Shown: piece by piece, positions 1-8,800 of the stretch
Position numbering within the stretch: the stretch's first letter is position 1
Layout of the letters: each line of letters starts with the position of its first letter
Source: Labrys sp. WJW
GTDB lineage: Bacteria; Pseudomonadota; Alphaproteobacteria; Rhizobiales; Labraceae
Assembly: GCF_001676615.1 (NCBI RefSeq)
Contig: NZ_LYXZ01000014.1
Location: 62,001 to 126,000 of the forward strand
DNA length: 64,000 nt
Direction of reading: 5' to 3'
Position numbers and translations under genes: made by a program
Notes under the pieces: generated by a model
Told to the model about the DNA's origin: nothing
Database searches by the model: none
The model's input: only the letters and a program-made list of their open reading frames with translations

Positions 1-609
1 GCCAACCGTGTCGATGACCACCGACACGACAGTGTCGACCGGGCCGGTCGTGCCGTCGCCCATCACAGCATGAGCGGTGGGCAGGATCTTGTTCGGGTCG
101 CTGCCGCCGCCAGTGAACGAGATGGTGGGCGCTTCGGTCAGCTTGGAGCCGTTGGCCGTCAAACTTACAGCCGAGACATACCCAACGTTCTGGGAAGTGA
201 AGCCGGGCACGCAGATGAGCCGCGGCGTGATGCCGAGTTCTTCACCTGCATCGAGAAGGGCGAACATGCCGGTGCGCGCATTGATGTCGCCGCGAAGATT
301 GGCGATCGTCTGCGCGGTATTGGCTCCCGGCTGCACGCGGACAACCACCACCTGCGCAGCTACCTGCAACTGCCCAAGCTGCGCGTTGATGGCCTGAATA
401 GCGCGGTAGATCGTGCCGGCCTTGCCCAGCTTCGCCAGCTTGCCGGCGTCGTTCGAAAAGAACGTAACCGGCTGGTCATAGGGGAATTCGGCCGCGTCGG
501 CATCGGGTGCAACGCCGACGATGCCGACACCGCTCATGTTGGAAGTGATTGCCGGCAACGGCTCGTTGTCGACACTCGTAATCGACATGCCGAAAGTGGG
601 CGTGCTCAT
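1..609 (-). CDS. Phage tail sheath protein (P2 FI-like), N-terminal part
   Basis: The reading frame is open to the left edge, so only the first ~203 residues are visible. The N-terminus (start MSTPTFGMSI) is followed by a segment with a GVGIVGVAPDAD-type strand, the phrase QPVTFFSNDAGKLAKLGKAGTI, and an alpha/beta region with VVVVRVQPG and RLICVPGFTSQNVGY. This pattern is typical of contractile tail sheath subunits (FI/Mu gpL superfamily), which polymerise around the tail tube and contract on infection. It lies downstream of P2-like V-W-J-I baseplate genes, the P2 order. It is separated from the fibre genes by a terminator, so it probably has its own promoter for high-level expression. The C-terminal half is outside the window. 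Family call is confident; completeness cannot be judged. Confidence 0.85.
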   Translation of the reverse strand, partial: MSTPTFGMSITSVDNEPLPAITSNMSGVGIVGVAPDADAAEFPYDQPVTFFSNDAGKLAKLGKAGTIYRAIQAINAQLGQLQVAAQVVVVRVQPGANTAQTIANLRGDINARTGMFALLDAGEELGITPRLICVPGFTSQNVGYVSAVSLTANGSKLTEAPTISFTGGGSDPNKILPTAHAVMGDGTTGPVDTVVSVVIDTVG

Positions 610-620
610 AGGGCGCTCCA

Positions 621-650
621 TAAAAAAACCCCGCCGTGGCGGGGCGGGGT
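621..650 (-). terminator. Rho-independent terminator ending the tail-fibre transcript
   Basis: Read on the minus strand, a CCCCGCC/GGCGGGG stem with a short ACG-containing loop is followed directly by a run of seven T. It lies between the SPRY-like tail gene and the sheath gene, about 12 bp upstream of the sheath start. It should therefore end the fibre-gene transcript and isolate the sheath. Confidence 0.85.
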
Positions 651-688
651 TGAACTAGGTGGGCTGTCAGCCGTGAGGGTTTGAACGG

Positions 689-1294
689 CTAGACGATGAT
701 GTAGACGGTGGCGGTGGCTACGGTGGCCACGGCAGGCGGATTGACCTCGGCAAACCCGGAAGGAACGTTTTCCAGCGACGAAGCAGCGAACAGGCCTGTT
801 GCCACTTCACCTGCGCGAGTCACGGCCACAGCCGGGTAAATGGCGCCGGAAAAGGCGATATCGATGCCGCCGCTACCGGTCGCCGGATCCGGCGACGTCC
901 CGCCGAACCACGCGTCATTGTTGGCCCGTAGCCAGAACTTCCGCAGCGTCGGGTCGACTGCGACCCAAACCTTCATGCCGTTGGAACGGGCAGCGGGGGC
1001 CGTCGAAATCTTGTTGCCGTTGAAATACAGGCCTTCGTCACCGGGCCAGAAGCCGTATCCGTTGGCTTCGCCGCCAAGATAGCTGCTGGTGTAGACACCG
1101 GCGTTGGCTACCCCTAACGCCACTTGCCCATTGCCATCGGTATCGTCGAGGCGAAGGCCGAAGACGCTTTTCGTGGTTATCGGGTCCACGGCGATGCCGC
1201 AGACTGAATATGCGGTTGCCGCCGTGATCGTTAGGTTGCCGTTACTCAACACCATCTGGGCATGCCAGTGCGTCGGATCCCACGACGTGCTCAA
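689..1294 (-). CDS. Phage tail-associated protein with SPRY-like fold
   Basis: This 201-aa protein begins with WDPTHWHAQMVLSNGNLT and contains VFGLRLDDTDGNGQVALGVANAG and NGYGFWPGDEGLYFNGNK. That is the layout of SPRY/B30.2-like beta-sandwich domains seen in phage tail and receptor-binding proteins, which bring carbohydrate- or protein-binding surfaces to the tail tip. The C-terminal third is alanine/valine-rich. It overlaps the upstream gene by 4 bp, so it is translationally coupled as the last gene of the fibre cluster before a terminator. A host receptor-binding role is inferred from position and fold resemblance; the ligand is unknown. Confidence 0.6.
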   Translation of the reverse strand: MSTSWDPTHWHAQMVLSNGNLTITAATAYSVCGIAVDPITTKSVFGLRLDDTDGNGQVALGVANAGVYTSSYLGGEANGYGFWPGDEGLYFNGNKISTAPAARSNGMKVWVAVDPTLRKFWLRANNDAWFGGTSPDPATGSGGIDIAFSGAIYPAVAVTRAGEVATGLFAASSLENVPSGFAEVNPPAVATVATATVYIIV

Positions 1295-1722
1295 CGCTGC
1301 ACCTTCAACGCAATCGAAAGCTTGGTCGCGGCGGTGTTGCTGTCGACAATGAAGGTGAAGACGTCACCGGAAGCGACGGCGGTTGTCCAGCCCGTGAGGG
1401 CCGTTGAAGTAGCCTTCGCAGCTGCCGCCAAGGTAGGAGGGGCGCTGGCCGTAATCTTGTCGGCGACCGTAGGCGGTGCAGCCGCAAAGGTGCATTTGTA
1501 GATGTTGACGACGGCATCGCCCGACACGTCCGCGAGCAAGGTCCAATCTTTTGCCGTCCCGGCGACGGGAACCGGGATCGTCACTTTTGTGCCAGCGGGG
1601 ATGACAGAACCGCCGCCGTCGAAGACGGCAACAATGGCGGCCGGTGAAACCCGCCCGACAATGGCCTTTATCTCGGCCGCTATCCGCGACGCGAGATCGT
1701 TGACACCGGCTGCTAGGCTCAT
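1291..1722 (-). CDS. Small phage tail/fibre protein A
   Basis: 143 aa. The first ~25 residues (VNDLASRIAAEIKAIVGRV) form an amphipathic helix nearly the same as the N-terminus of the next gene upstream. The rest is a beta-rich domain (IPAGTKVTIPVPVAGTAKDWTLL, then DKITASAPPTLAA). A shared N-terminal helix with different C-terminal domains suggests a common attachment point on the baseplate or fibre. I do not recognise the C-terminal domain. Four-bp overlaps on both sides show it is part of the fibre operon. Confidence 0.55.
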   Translation of the reverse strand: MSLAAGVNDLASRIAAEIKAIVGRVSPAAIVAVFDGGGSVIPAGTKVTIPVPVAGTAKDWTLLADVSGDAVVNIYKCTFAAAPPTVADKITASAPPTLAAAAKATSTALTGWTTAVASGDVFTFIVDSNTAATKLSIALKVQR

Positions 1723-2204
1723 GCCAAGCCCGCCTCGAAGGTGGTCACGAAATTGGTGGCCGGGTCGCCGACACCGATATTTGCGCAGGCCTGGGCCTGC
1801 TGCGGCGCGGTGAGCGTCTGCGCCGCATCGAAGCGAACCCGATTGCCGAGCGCGGTGGTCACGGTGCCGGAGAAGTTGGCATCATTGCCGAGGGCCGCCG
1901 CCAGTTCTTGAAGGGTATCGAGGGCAGAGGGGACGCCGTTCAAGATCCCGTCGATTGCAGCCGTAAGCGTCTGTTGGATTTTCGATGACGACCAAGTCGA
2001 CCCGGTACTCGTCGCCCCATCATCGATACCGCTGGCGGCCGAAACCGCTGCCTTCACTTCGTTGATTGCCGCGACAAGATTGGCCTTCGCTGTTGTCGTC
2101 AAACCGGACAAGTCACCGGCATTGCCGTTGACTAGCGTGCGCACCGCCTTGAATTCAGTTGCGATACGGGTTGCAAGGTTCTGGATATTGGTGGCGAATG
2201 ACAT
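1719..2204 (-). CDS. Small phage tail-fibre protein B, trimeric-fibre-like
   Basis: About 161 aa. It starts with IQNLATRIATEFKAVRTLVNG, paralogous to the N-terminus of the neighbouring gene. It continues with tail-fibre phrases: LTTTAKANLVAAINEVKAAV, then a TWSSSKIQQTLTAAIDGIL segment, LDTLQELAAALGND and LTAPQQAQACANIG. These are common in trimeric tail fibres. ATG at 2204 overlaps the stop of the collagen-like gene by one base; an in-frame GTG at 2207 is also possible. It probably forms an accessory fibre segment; the short length argues against a complete receptor-binding fibre. Confidence 0.6.
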   Translation of the reverse strand: MSFATNIQNLATRIATEFKAVRTLVNGNAGDLSGLTTTAKANLVAAINEVKAAVSAASGIDDGATSTGSTWSSSKIQQTLTAAIDGILNGVPSALDTLQELAAALGNDANFSGTVTTALGNRVRFDAAQTLTAPQQAQACANIGVGDPATNFVTTFEAGLA

Positions 2205-2359
2205 CACACGATCCCATTGTTGAAAATCAGGGTAAGGTCGGGGAGGTCATCAAGAACCGTATCCCCATCTTTGCCGGCAGGCCCCGGCGGGCCGGGTACC
2301 TCAACGACCACGACTTCCGGCTCCGACGAAACGATGACCTCGATGACGTCAATCGTCAT
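2204..2359 (-). CDS. Collagen-like small fibre protein
   Basis: 51 aa with an acidic valine-rich strand, then PGPPGPAGKDGD, i.e. Gly-X-Y repeats as in phage tail-fibre collagen linkers, then a short C-terminal strand. The internal ATG at 2359 is chosen rather than an upstream in-frame ATG because the upstream part overlaps the next gene heavily. With this start the overlap with the upstream gene is 11 bp. It probably serves as a flexible trimeric connector. Confidence 0.55.
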   Translation of the reverse strand: MTIDVIEVIVSSEPEVVVVEVPGPPGPAGKDGDTVLDDLPDLTLIFNNGIV

Positions 2360-2687
2360 TGGCCCATTCCTCCACGGTGACGGAGCCGTACAACGGGGAT
2401 CCCTGCCAGTCGCCGACCCGCCGTTCCAGTTCGTACCTGGCAACGTTCTGCCCCGTTGGCAGCAAGCGCGTTTCCAACGGTGGGATCGTCAACCAGATGC
2501 GCCCGGTGGCGGCATCGAACGTCAGGCCGGAGCCAACCGTCTTGCGGATTTTTCCGCCTGCCCAAGTGATGATGAAGACGAAATCAGATCCGTCCATTTG
2601 GGCGGGCGTTCGGTCTTTGTTGAGGAGCACGAACCCGCGTTCGAAGGTGTTGCCCTTCCAAATCGAAATGTTGAGCCGCACTGGCAT
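2349..2687 (-). CDS. Phage tail-associated beta-rich protein
   Basis: 112 aa (MPVRLNISIWKGNTFERGF), with alternating strands and phrases such as DFVFIITWAGGKIRKTVGSG, GRIWLTIPPLETRLLP and YELERRVGDWQG. This resembles small phage proteins (baseplate-upper-like sandwich) found near fibre genes in alphaproteobacterial prophages. Function is not assignable from sequence alone. It sits in the leftward fibre operon, overlapping the collagen-like gene. The N-terminus is well defined by ATG at 2687, just downstream of the membrane-protein gene. Confidence 0.5.
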   Translation of the reverse strand: MPVRLNISIWKGNTFERGFVLLNKDRTPAQMDGSDFVFIITWAGGKIRKTVGSGLTFDAATGRIWLTIPPLETRLLPTGQNVARYELERRVGDWQGSPLYGSVTVEEWANDD

Positions 2688-2697
2688 GGTTGATCAC

Positions 2698-3234
2698 TCA
2701 CGCAAGGAGGATGAGTGCCGCACCCCAGAGGGCGCCCGTCATCAGTTCCCCTACGGCGATGCCGGGGGATTTGATCCGCCAACCGATTTCGTAAGCCGCA
2801 ACTTGCAGCGGCCCGAGGATAAGCCACAGCCAGCCGAAGTTGATTGCCATGGGGATCAGAAAGAGAGTGGTGCGGAACCCGAAGGCGACATGAGGATTGC
2901 CACCGGCCGCCCGAATGAAAAGCGCCTCATACCAAGAGGGCTGACGCTCATTGATGGGGCCTGGTCCACGGCCGAGTCCCTGCAGGAAACCCCATGCAGG
3001 CGTTGACCATGCAAGCCAGCACAAAGCGAAAATCAGGCTCGATGCCCAGCCGGGCAACCCCAACGTGGACACGCCGGCCGCCCAAGCCATCATGGCCACG
3101 AACGGCGCTGCGGTAATGTCGCCATTACCGGGGATGCGCTGCAGTAGCCCGACCACCCGAGTGCCGAAAAGGCCGCCGCCGCCCCGAACATGGTTGGCAA
3201 TTGCGAACGCGGGGATCAAAAGCAGGCTCACCAT
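2698..3234 (-). CDS. Multi-pass phage membrane protein, function unknown
   Basis: About 178 aa, starting MVSLLLIPAFAIANHV at the ATG whose upstream bases overlap the small lipoprotein stop codon. At least four hydrophobic stretches are visible, including FVAMMAWAAGVSTLGLPGWA, LIFALCWLAW, TTLFLIPMAINFGWLWLIL and GELMTGALWGAALILLA. It overlaps a tiny lipoprotein gene, an arrangement reminiscent of holin plus spanin-like lysis cassettes, but it is larger than ordinary holins and no endolysin is next to it. It could be a lysis membrane protein or a prophage superinfection-exclusion protein; both are inference. Confidence 0.45.
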   Translation of the reverse strand: MVSLLLIPAFAIANHVRGGGGLFGTRVVGLLQRIPGNGDITAAPFVAMMAWAAGVSTLGLPGWASSLIFALCWLAWSTPAWGFLQGLGRGPGPINERQPSWYEALFIRAAGGNPHVAFGFRTTLFLIPMAINFGWLWLILGPLQVAAYEIGWRIKSPGIAVGELMTGALWGAALILLA

Positions 3235-3338
3235 TTGCCGATTTCCTTTGCCGTGCGCGCCCAAATGGGCGTGTCAGGCTGGCGCGTGGCGCACGACGTC
3301 AAGGCGAGCGCCAGCAACCCGCAAAGCAGGATGCGCAT
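3228..3338 (-). CDS. Tiny phage lipoprotein, o-spanin (Rz1)-like
   Basis: A 36-aa ORF with a good Shine-Dalgarno (GGAG) 5 bp before ATG. It has a short signal peptide ending in the lipobox LTSC (predicted lipidated Cys16), followed by a Pro-containing tail (ATRQPDTPIW). The length, lipobox and overlap with the following membrane-protein gene fit an outer-membrane spanin-like lipoprotein or a small exclusion lipoprotein. Its stop overlaps the next start by a few bases, implying coupling. No Rz partner with a coiled coil is visible, so the spanin call is tentative. Confidence 0.5.
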   Translation of the reverse strand: MRILLCGLLALALTSCATRQPDTPIWARTAKEIGKW

Positions 3339-3360
3339 TGCCACTCCTATGTGTTTGAGA

Positions 3361-3888
3361 TCAGGTGCCGAGAGTTGCGCCGGCGCGCCAAATCGCGTCG
3401 GCTTGTTCGTCGGTCATGCCGTTGGCTTCTAGGAACGCCTGAACGAAGGCGTGGTGACGATGGAAGGCTTGATTCCCGCGTAGCAGCATCGTCGCCGTGA
3501 ACCGTTCGCCCTCGGGCAGCGTCGCAATGAAAGCGGCGAACGGCGCGGGCAGCGGGCCGGTAATCGCGTCCTCGGCTTCCTGTTGCGTGATGATTCCCGC
3601 GATGGCTGCGGCGGCAAAGAATTGCCAGCGCGATAGCTCCTCGGGGACGGGTGGGGGTGGGGCGTCGGCGACGTCATATTTTGTCATGACGAAGCCGGTT
3701 TCGGACATGACGTAGTAGGGCTCCCCAACCGTCACCTTGCCGGGGGGAACGACAAACGCGCCAGGAACAGCCAAGTCCACTGCAGCCAGCTCAAAAGGGG
3801 ACCACAGCTGTTCGATGATGGCGGGATGCTGGATATCGTCGATCGGCTCGCCTCGCCAAGGCTGCAAGGTCGATATGCGGACAAGCAT
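3361..3888 (-). CDS. Phage tail-fibre-region hypothetical protein
   Basis: About 175 aa from MLVRISTLQPWRG at 3888, chosen because the upstream extension overlaps the stop of the adhesin gene and GGAA precedes this ATG. The N-terminal half resembles proteins placed directly after fibre/adhesin genes (TVGEPYYVMSETGFVMTKYDV). The C-terminal half has EELSRWQFFAAAAIAGIITQQEAEDAI and a helical AFIATLPEGERFTATMLLRGN, a pattern common in short phage proteins next to tail fibres. It may be a fibre assembly/chaperone or head-to-adhesin protein; no definite family is recognised. Confidence 0.45.
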   Translation of the reverse strand: MLVRISTLQPWRGEPIDDIQHPAIIEQLWSPFELAAVDLAVPGAFVVPPGKVTVGEPYYVMSETGFVMTKYDVADAPPPPVPEELSRWQFFAAAAIAGIITQQEAEDAITGPLPAPFAAFIATLPEGERFTATMLLRGNQAFHRHHAFVQAFLEANGMTDEQADAIWRAGATLGT

Positions 3889-3910
3889 GTGCGAGTTCCA
3901 ATGTTCGAAG

Positions 3911-4582
3911 CTAAGAAATGGTGATGCGGAGGCCACCCGTCGCACCGGCGCCGCCAGGATTGCCCGCCGTACCGCCAGCGCCGCCGGCTCCGACGACGCT
4001 TGTTAGGGTGCTGCCAGGGATGGGGGCGCCGGCTTGGCCGTAGTAGTAGGTCTTCTTGAAGTACCCGCCGCCGCCGCCAGCGCCGCAATACGCACCCGAC
4101 GCGTTGAGGCCAGAGCCACCACCGCCACCGTATGGGGTTCCCGGCTCGCCACCGCCGCTGTAGCGGGCGGCGCCACCGGTGCCCCCACCAAAGCCAACGC
4201 CGCCGCTATCGCCCCCCTTGCCGCCAGGATTGGACGACGCATAGGCCCCGCCACCACGCTGGCCAGAGATATTCACATCACCGCCCGTGGCGATGCCCCC
4301 GAGGCCGCCAAGCGAACTGTTGCTGAGGGTTCCGGCTGGCGGTTGACCACCTTGCGCATAGAGCGACAGGGCGGCAACGGTCGTGTCGCCGCCAGCCGTT
4401 CCGCGCCCGTAGCTGCTAGCCGTGGTGCTGCAACCACCCGCGGCAGCGGCAAAGCCCTCAATGACCATCACGTTGTATTGCGGAACAACGTCATTGAAGG
4501 TTCCAGCTGTGCCATGTGTAATCACCTGCGGCACAACGGCCCGAAGAAAGCCGATCATTGTTGCAGTATCGCCGGGCAACAT
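3911..4582 (-). CDS. Glycine-rich phage tail-tip adhesin
   Basis: 223 aa. After ~55 ordinary residues the protein becomes very rich in Gly, Ala and Ser, with runs such as GGKGGDSGGVGFGGGTGG, GGGGGSGLNASG and GAGGGGGYF, then a short C-terminal strand. T-even gp38-type and related adhesins use packed polyglycine type II helices with variable loops to bind host receptors, and the composition here fits. It follows the fibre gene with a one-base overlap (TGATG). It probably caps the fibre tip and determines host range. It contains one CGAGGGGG-type segment with an unpaired Cys. Confidence 0.6.
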   Translation of the reverse strand: MLPGDTATMIGFLRAVVPQVITHGTAGTFNDVVPQYNVMVIEGFAAAAGGCSTTASSYGRGTAGGDTTVAALSLYAQGGQPPAGTLSNSSLGGLGGIATGGDVNISGQRGGGAYASSNPGGKGGDSGGVGFGGGTGGAARYSGGGEPGTPYGGGGGSGLNASGAYCGAGGGGGYFKKTYYYGQAGAPIPGSTLTSVVGAGGAGGTAGNPGGAGATGGLRITIS

Positions 4583-5871
4583 CAGTTGATTGCCTTGACT
4601 AGGTTGGCATGGATCCGCTCGCTACCCGGCGCAACCGATTCAACCTGATAATAGAGCTTGTCCCATGCATTATCGCCGGTCGACAGCGCCGGGATGACGC
4701 CATTCGCGAACTTCCAGCAAGAGGCGAAGGATAATGTTTGGCCACCCGGGGTGCCTTGGTAGATCGAGATATAACCCGTCTGGCCAGCCTTCATGCCAGT
4801 GGGGATTGCCAACGTCGTGTTGCCTCCCATCACAAACCAATGGTTGATCTTGGTGAAATCCAAGGTCAGCGAGGATGCCCATGTGGCAGGCTTGGGGGCG
4901 GCCGCACTCCAAACCTCATCGGTCACCAGCACCTTGCCGGCCACGTTGGCGGCATATTCTGCCCCGGTCGCCCAATCTTTGAACGCGGCGCTTTTTACAA
5001 GCGCGCCGGCTACCTTCAGAGTGCCAGACTTCAGATCGAAGCCGGAAGCATCCAGTAAGGCAAGCGCGGTGCCGTCCTGCTTCGTGAAATAGTGGCTGTC
5101 GACGCTGACCGTGTGCTGCGTGACACTCGGGCCGAACGATATGCCGGCGAACCCTGCGGATGCCGTGTCGTTCTTGACATAGAGGAAGCCATAGACGTTC
5201 GCCCGGCCCGTCGAAAGCTTGTATTGGGCGTTCGAATTATTCGCAGTTGCCGCGTTCCGGACTTCCGCCGAAACGTCGAAGCCACCCGACGTCTTCGCGT
5301 AAACGAGGGCTGATCCGCTTGCGGACCAACGGGCATCAAGTTCGTTTTTCACGAAAGCCGTGCTGGCGGCGCGGGTATTCGCCGTTCCCAACGCCTCGGT
5401 CGGTACGAACAGATAGCCGGTATATTGGCCGCTTACCGCATTTAGGCCGGTGAAGTTCTGTTGCGCTGTCCAGGACTGGTTAACATTCAACCGCGCCACA
5501 TTCGACGACGACAAGGTGCTATCCCAATCGGCGAGGTTGTTGGCACTGACGACGCCAGGTATCCACCCGGTGGCACTCTTGATCAGAACCTGCAGGTTTG
5601 CCGCACCAGCAACGTCGACGTCGGTTAAATCGTCGAGTCCGAAGGATGCGCCGACGTTGAGCTTACCGTTCAGCGCTTCTTGCAGGCCGGGAATATCTGC
5701 AAAGCCGTGCTGGTGAATTTTCGCGGCCTTGCCATCCAAAGCCGTCAGAATAGCGCCAACGTCCTGCCCGATCATGATAATTGCAACACGGATGCGCGGA
5801 AACTCTTGCGCTACCGTGTTGGTCTCGTCGGGCGTCGGGTAGTTTCGCACCGGCTCGTGAGAGTCAGCCAT
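4582..5871 (-). CDS. Phage tail fibre protein
   Basis: 429 aa. The N-terminus (VRNYPTPDETNTVAQEFPRIRVAI) is a short attachment segment. Next comes an AALDGKAAKIHQHGFADIPGLQEALNGK stretch typical of phage fibres, then LGLDDLTDVDV-like strands, LGTANTRAASTAFVKNELDARW (a common fibre module), and a beta-rich C-terminus (LTLDFTKINHWFVMGGNTTLAIP). It is a structural fibre for host recognition, assembled as a trimer and attached to the baseplate. The glycine-rich adhesin follows by a one-base overlap, so the pair likely forms shaft plus tip. Confidence 0.75.
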   Translation of the reverse strand: MADSHEPVRNYPTPDETNTVAQEFPRIRVAIIMIGQDVGAILTALDGKAAKIHQHGFADIPGLQEALNGKLNVGASFGLDDLTDVDVAGAANLQVLIKSATGWIPGVVSANNLADWDSTLSSSNVARLNVNQSWTAQQNFTGLNAVSGQYTGYLFVPTEALGTANTRAASTAFVKNELDARWSASGSALVYAKTSGGFDVSAEVRNAATANNSNAQYKLSTGRANVYGFLYVKNDTASAGFAGISFGPSVTQHTVSVDSHYFTKQDGTALALLDASGFDLKSGTLKVAGALVKSAAFKDWATGAEYAANVAGKVLVTDEVWSAAAPKPATWASSLTLDFTKINHWFVMGGNTTLAIPTGMKAGQTGYISIYQGTPGGQTLSFASCWKFANGVIPALSTGDNAWDKLYYQVESVAPGSERIHANLVKAIN

Positions 5872-5881
5872 CTGTCAGGCC

Positions 5882-8800
5882 TCAATGAGTGAAAGCGCGG
5901 AGGTCCGCGATAGAGGGCCGGGCAGAGGGGCCACCGTTCAAGGTGATCTTGAGCCGCCCGTTAAGGCCCGTGAATGCCGGCAGCTGATGGGCAGGCTCGG
6001 TCCAGCCGTCGCCAAGGGGCTGGGTTGCGCCGGGCACCTCGGGAACAGGAACCCAGACCCCATCTGAGTTGTCCATTTCGATGGTGGCGCCGGAACCGGC
6101 CGGGATAAGCTTGGCAAATACGGCATCGAGGGTGACCGGGTTGCCAGCCGCCCACGCCTTGGTGATGTACGTTCCGGTGGGACGGATCCGCCCGCAGATG
6201 ATTTGAACGCCGGGGTATAGGATCGGCGAAATGTTCGTACTGCCTTCTAGGACAGCCCGAACCTTCACGTGTTCCGTCACGTACTCAGCAAAGGACCACG
6301 TCTGGCCCGGCATGAGGGCAATCACCTCACCCGTTGCCCGCACGAATTCGAAGTGAAAGCGGGCATCTTCCGTGGGGATATCGACGGTGCCACGGATAGT
6401 GATGTCGGACACCTGATCTAGGTCGCCGGCCCACAATTCGACGGTCAACGTCGTCGAGGTATATTTCGCCGCGACTTCTTCGAAGCAATGGTCGGCATCC
6501 AGCATAACCAGCCAGCTGGCCCGGTTCGACGACGAGAAGAGGTCGCCAATCGTATAGGGCTGCGCTGCAATGCGCTGTTGCGTCACCGGGTCGACATCGC
6601 CGAGCTTGGCGATTGCGACGGCATGCTCCGCATCGTCGGTAAGGATGACGTTGCAGAACAAGTCGTTATCCACCAGATAGATCGGCGCGCCGAAGCGAGG
6701 CTTCACCGGAACGCCAATGGTGACGGTGTTCATGTTGATGAATGCTTCGGCCATCACCTCTTGCGTCGGCTCGCCGTTGTCCATCGTGGCCAACTGCACG
6801 CGCACGCCCTTGGCCCGGTTGCCGATCTCGGTGAACTTGAAGTTCAAGCCGATGATTTGGCGAGGCTCGGGAACGGCGAAGGACTGTGCGAGCGGGTCCT
6901 TGCTGCCGCCACGCGTCGGCTCGCTGCCTGTATTGATCGACGTGTTGGGCGTGCGAACCACCGTCGTTGTCCGAACGACGTTGGTCACGTTGGTGATGTT
7001 GTTGATGATCGTCACCGGCGGGGGCGCATCGCGGCTGATGAGCGTCACCATGCGTGCCGTCACGACGTCAATGTCATGGTTGCCCACATAGAGCGCCTCT
7101 GCGAAGGTGTCGGCGGCTCCGGTGGCACGAACGCGAGAGGTGCCAACAGGGATATTGGGCGGCACGGTGATGTTCACGACAAGCACACCGTTCCCATCGG
7201 CAGTTTGCGTCCCGGCCGGCTTCACGTCGATGCCGGCAAACGTCAGCGTCGCGAGATTCTCACCGGCGCCGAAACCGTTGATGGTGCATTTCACCGGGAT
7301 CTCTCGAATGAACGACCCGGTTTCCTGCGTGGTGTCCTCGACGACCGTTAGGGTTTGCTCACCCGGCGGCTGTCCTGGCGCGGCCACGAATTCTTGCGTG
7401 ATGGGCGACAGGTAATTTGTGACGGTCTCTTTCCAATAATCCACATTCGGCTCGAGCCGGAGTTCTGCCGGCATCGAATTGAAGTTGGCATGCGGATTGA
7501 TTTTCATGCTGCTTGAGGCAATCGGCTGGCTGATTACCACTTCTTCGGTGTAGGGCAGCGTCACCAGATTGTTGCCGACCGGGATGATTTCGATCAGGTC
7601 GACCGCCAGCTGCAGCACCCCGCGGTTCACGGCTGCCGTCTGCGGCGCGCCCTGGTCGCGGTAAAAGTCCGTCGTGAAATTGTCAGTGAAGATGCCGCGC
7701 TTGGCGACTGGTGAGGACGCGGCGATCTTCGAAAGAGACGCCTGCCGGTCCAACGTCGCAGCCACCGCGAACAGAAGCGCTTTCATACGCGCAATCTCGT
7801 CCTGCGACGTCCGGCGGGTCCCGTTGTTGTTCACGACGGGAAGAGACATCCACGTGTTGGTCACTTCCGCCAGCTTAAGAAGGCCATAGGGCGGCTGGGG
7901 AGCCATCAAGCTTTGGCGCGTCGAGATACCCTTGACGTAAACGGGCAGGCCGAACCGGTCTAGGCAGACGAGGTCCACGCGTGGCAGCTTGGAGGTGTAG
8001 AACACCAACACCGGTTGCCCATTGACGCCGCCCGTCACCTTGATCGTCGTCGGCGTAACCTCGTCCGGCAGAACCGGGGAGTTGTAAAGATAGGTGACGC
8101 TGTACGTGCTGGCAGCGGCGGGTTCGGCACCGCCAGGTGCCCAAGAAACGTTCCCGTTCGAAAGCACATAGTCGGTATTGCCGGCGAAGGTGGTAGCCCC
8201 CTGCGTGATCTGCTCAATGGCGACAACGGACGAAAACTGCAAAGCATCCGTCCCGCCCGGCACGGGGCCGCGCACCACACTTTGCGTCGTGCGCTTGACT
8301 ATCACCACGGAAGAAACCGCCGCAATCGGCGGGCGCTGCACGGTGATGGTGTGTTGCCCGCCGGTGGGCGAAGTCCACATCGAGGTTTCGGCCGCGACGG
8401 TTTCGACGTCGAATTCCTCTGGCACGACGAGAGGCAGCGCGCCATAGCGGATCTTCTTGTAGCCAAGAATATTCGCCTCGCCAGCTGCGATGGAAAACAC
8501 CTGTCCTTCGCCGCGGTTGCCGATTGCCTGGACCATGTTGCCAGATACGATGTAGTGCCCAGCAAGGCCGTAATCGTAGCCAGCTATCAGGTTTTGAATA
8601 CCAGACAGTGCAGACGGCGGGGTTTGGTCAATGACGGTGCCGCGCTGCAGGAAATACACCTGATAGAAGGCACCCGGCTGGTTGTCGTTCTCCAGCGCCC
8701 ACACGAGGGATTCGATTACACGGGCGCCGATAGGTTCATTCTCGGCCTCTGTGCCCGGCCCAAGCCCTCGCAGCGACGGATCGTCTTCGTGCGTGATGGT

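Noticed and set aside
70..684. Long plus-strand ORF over the tail sheath gene
   Set aside because: It is the antisense of the open minus-strand sheath frame, with no family resemblance and no ribosome site.
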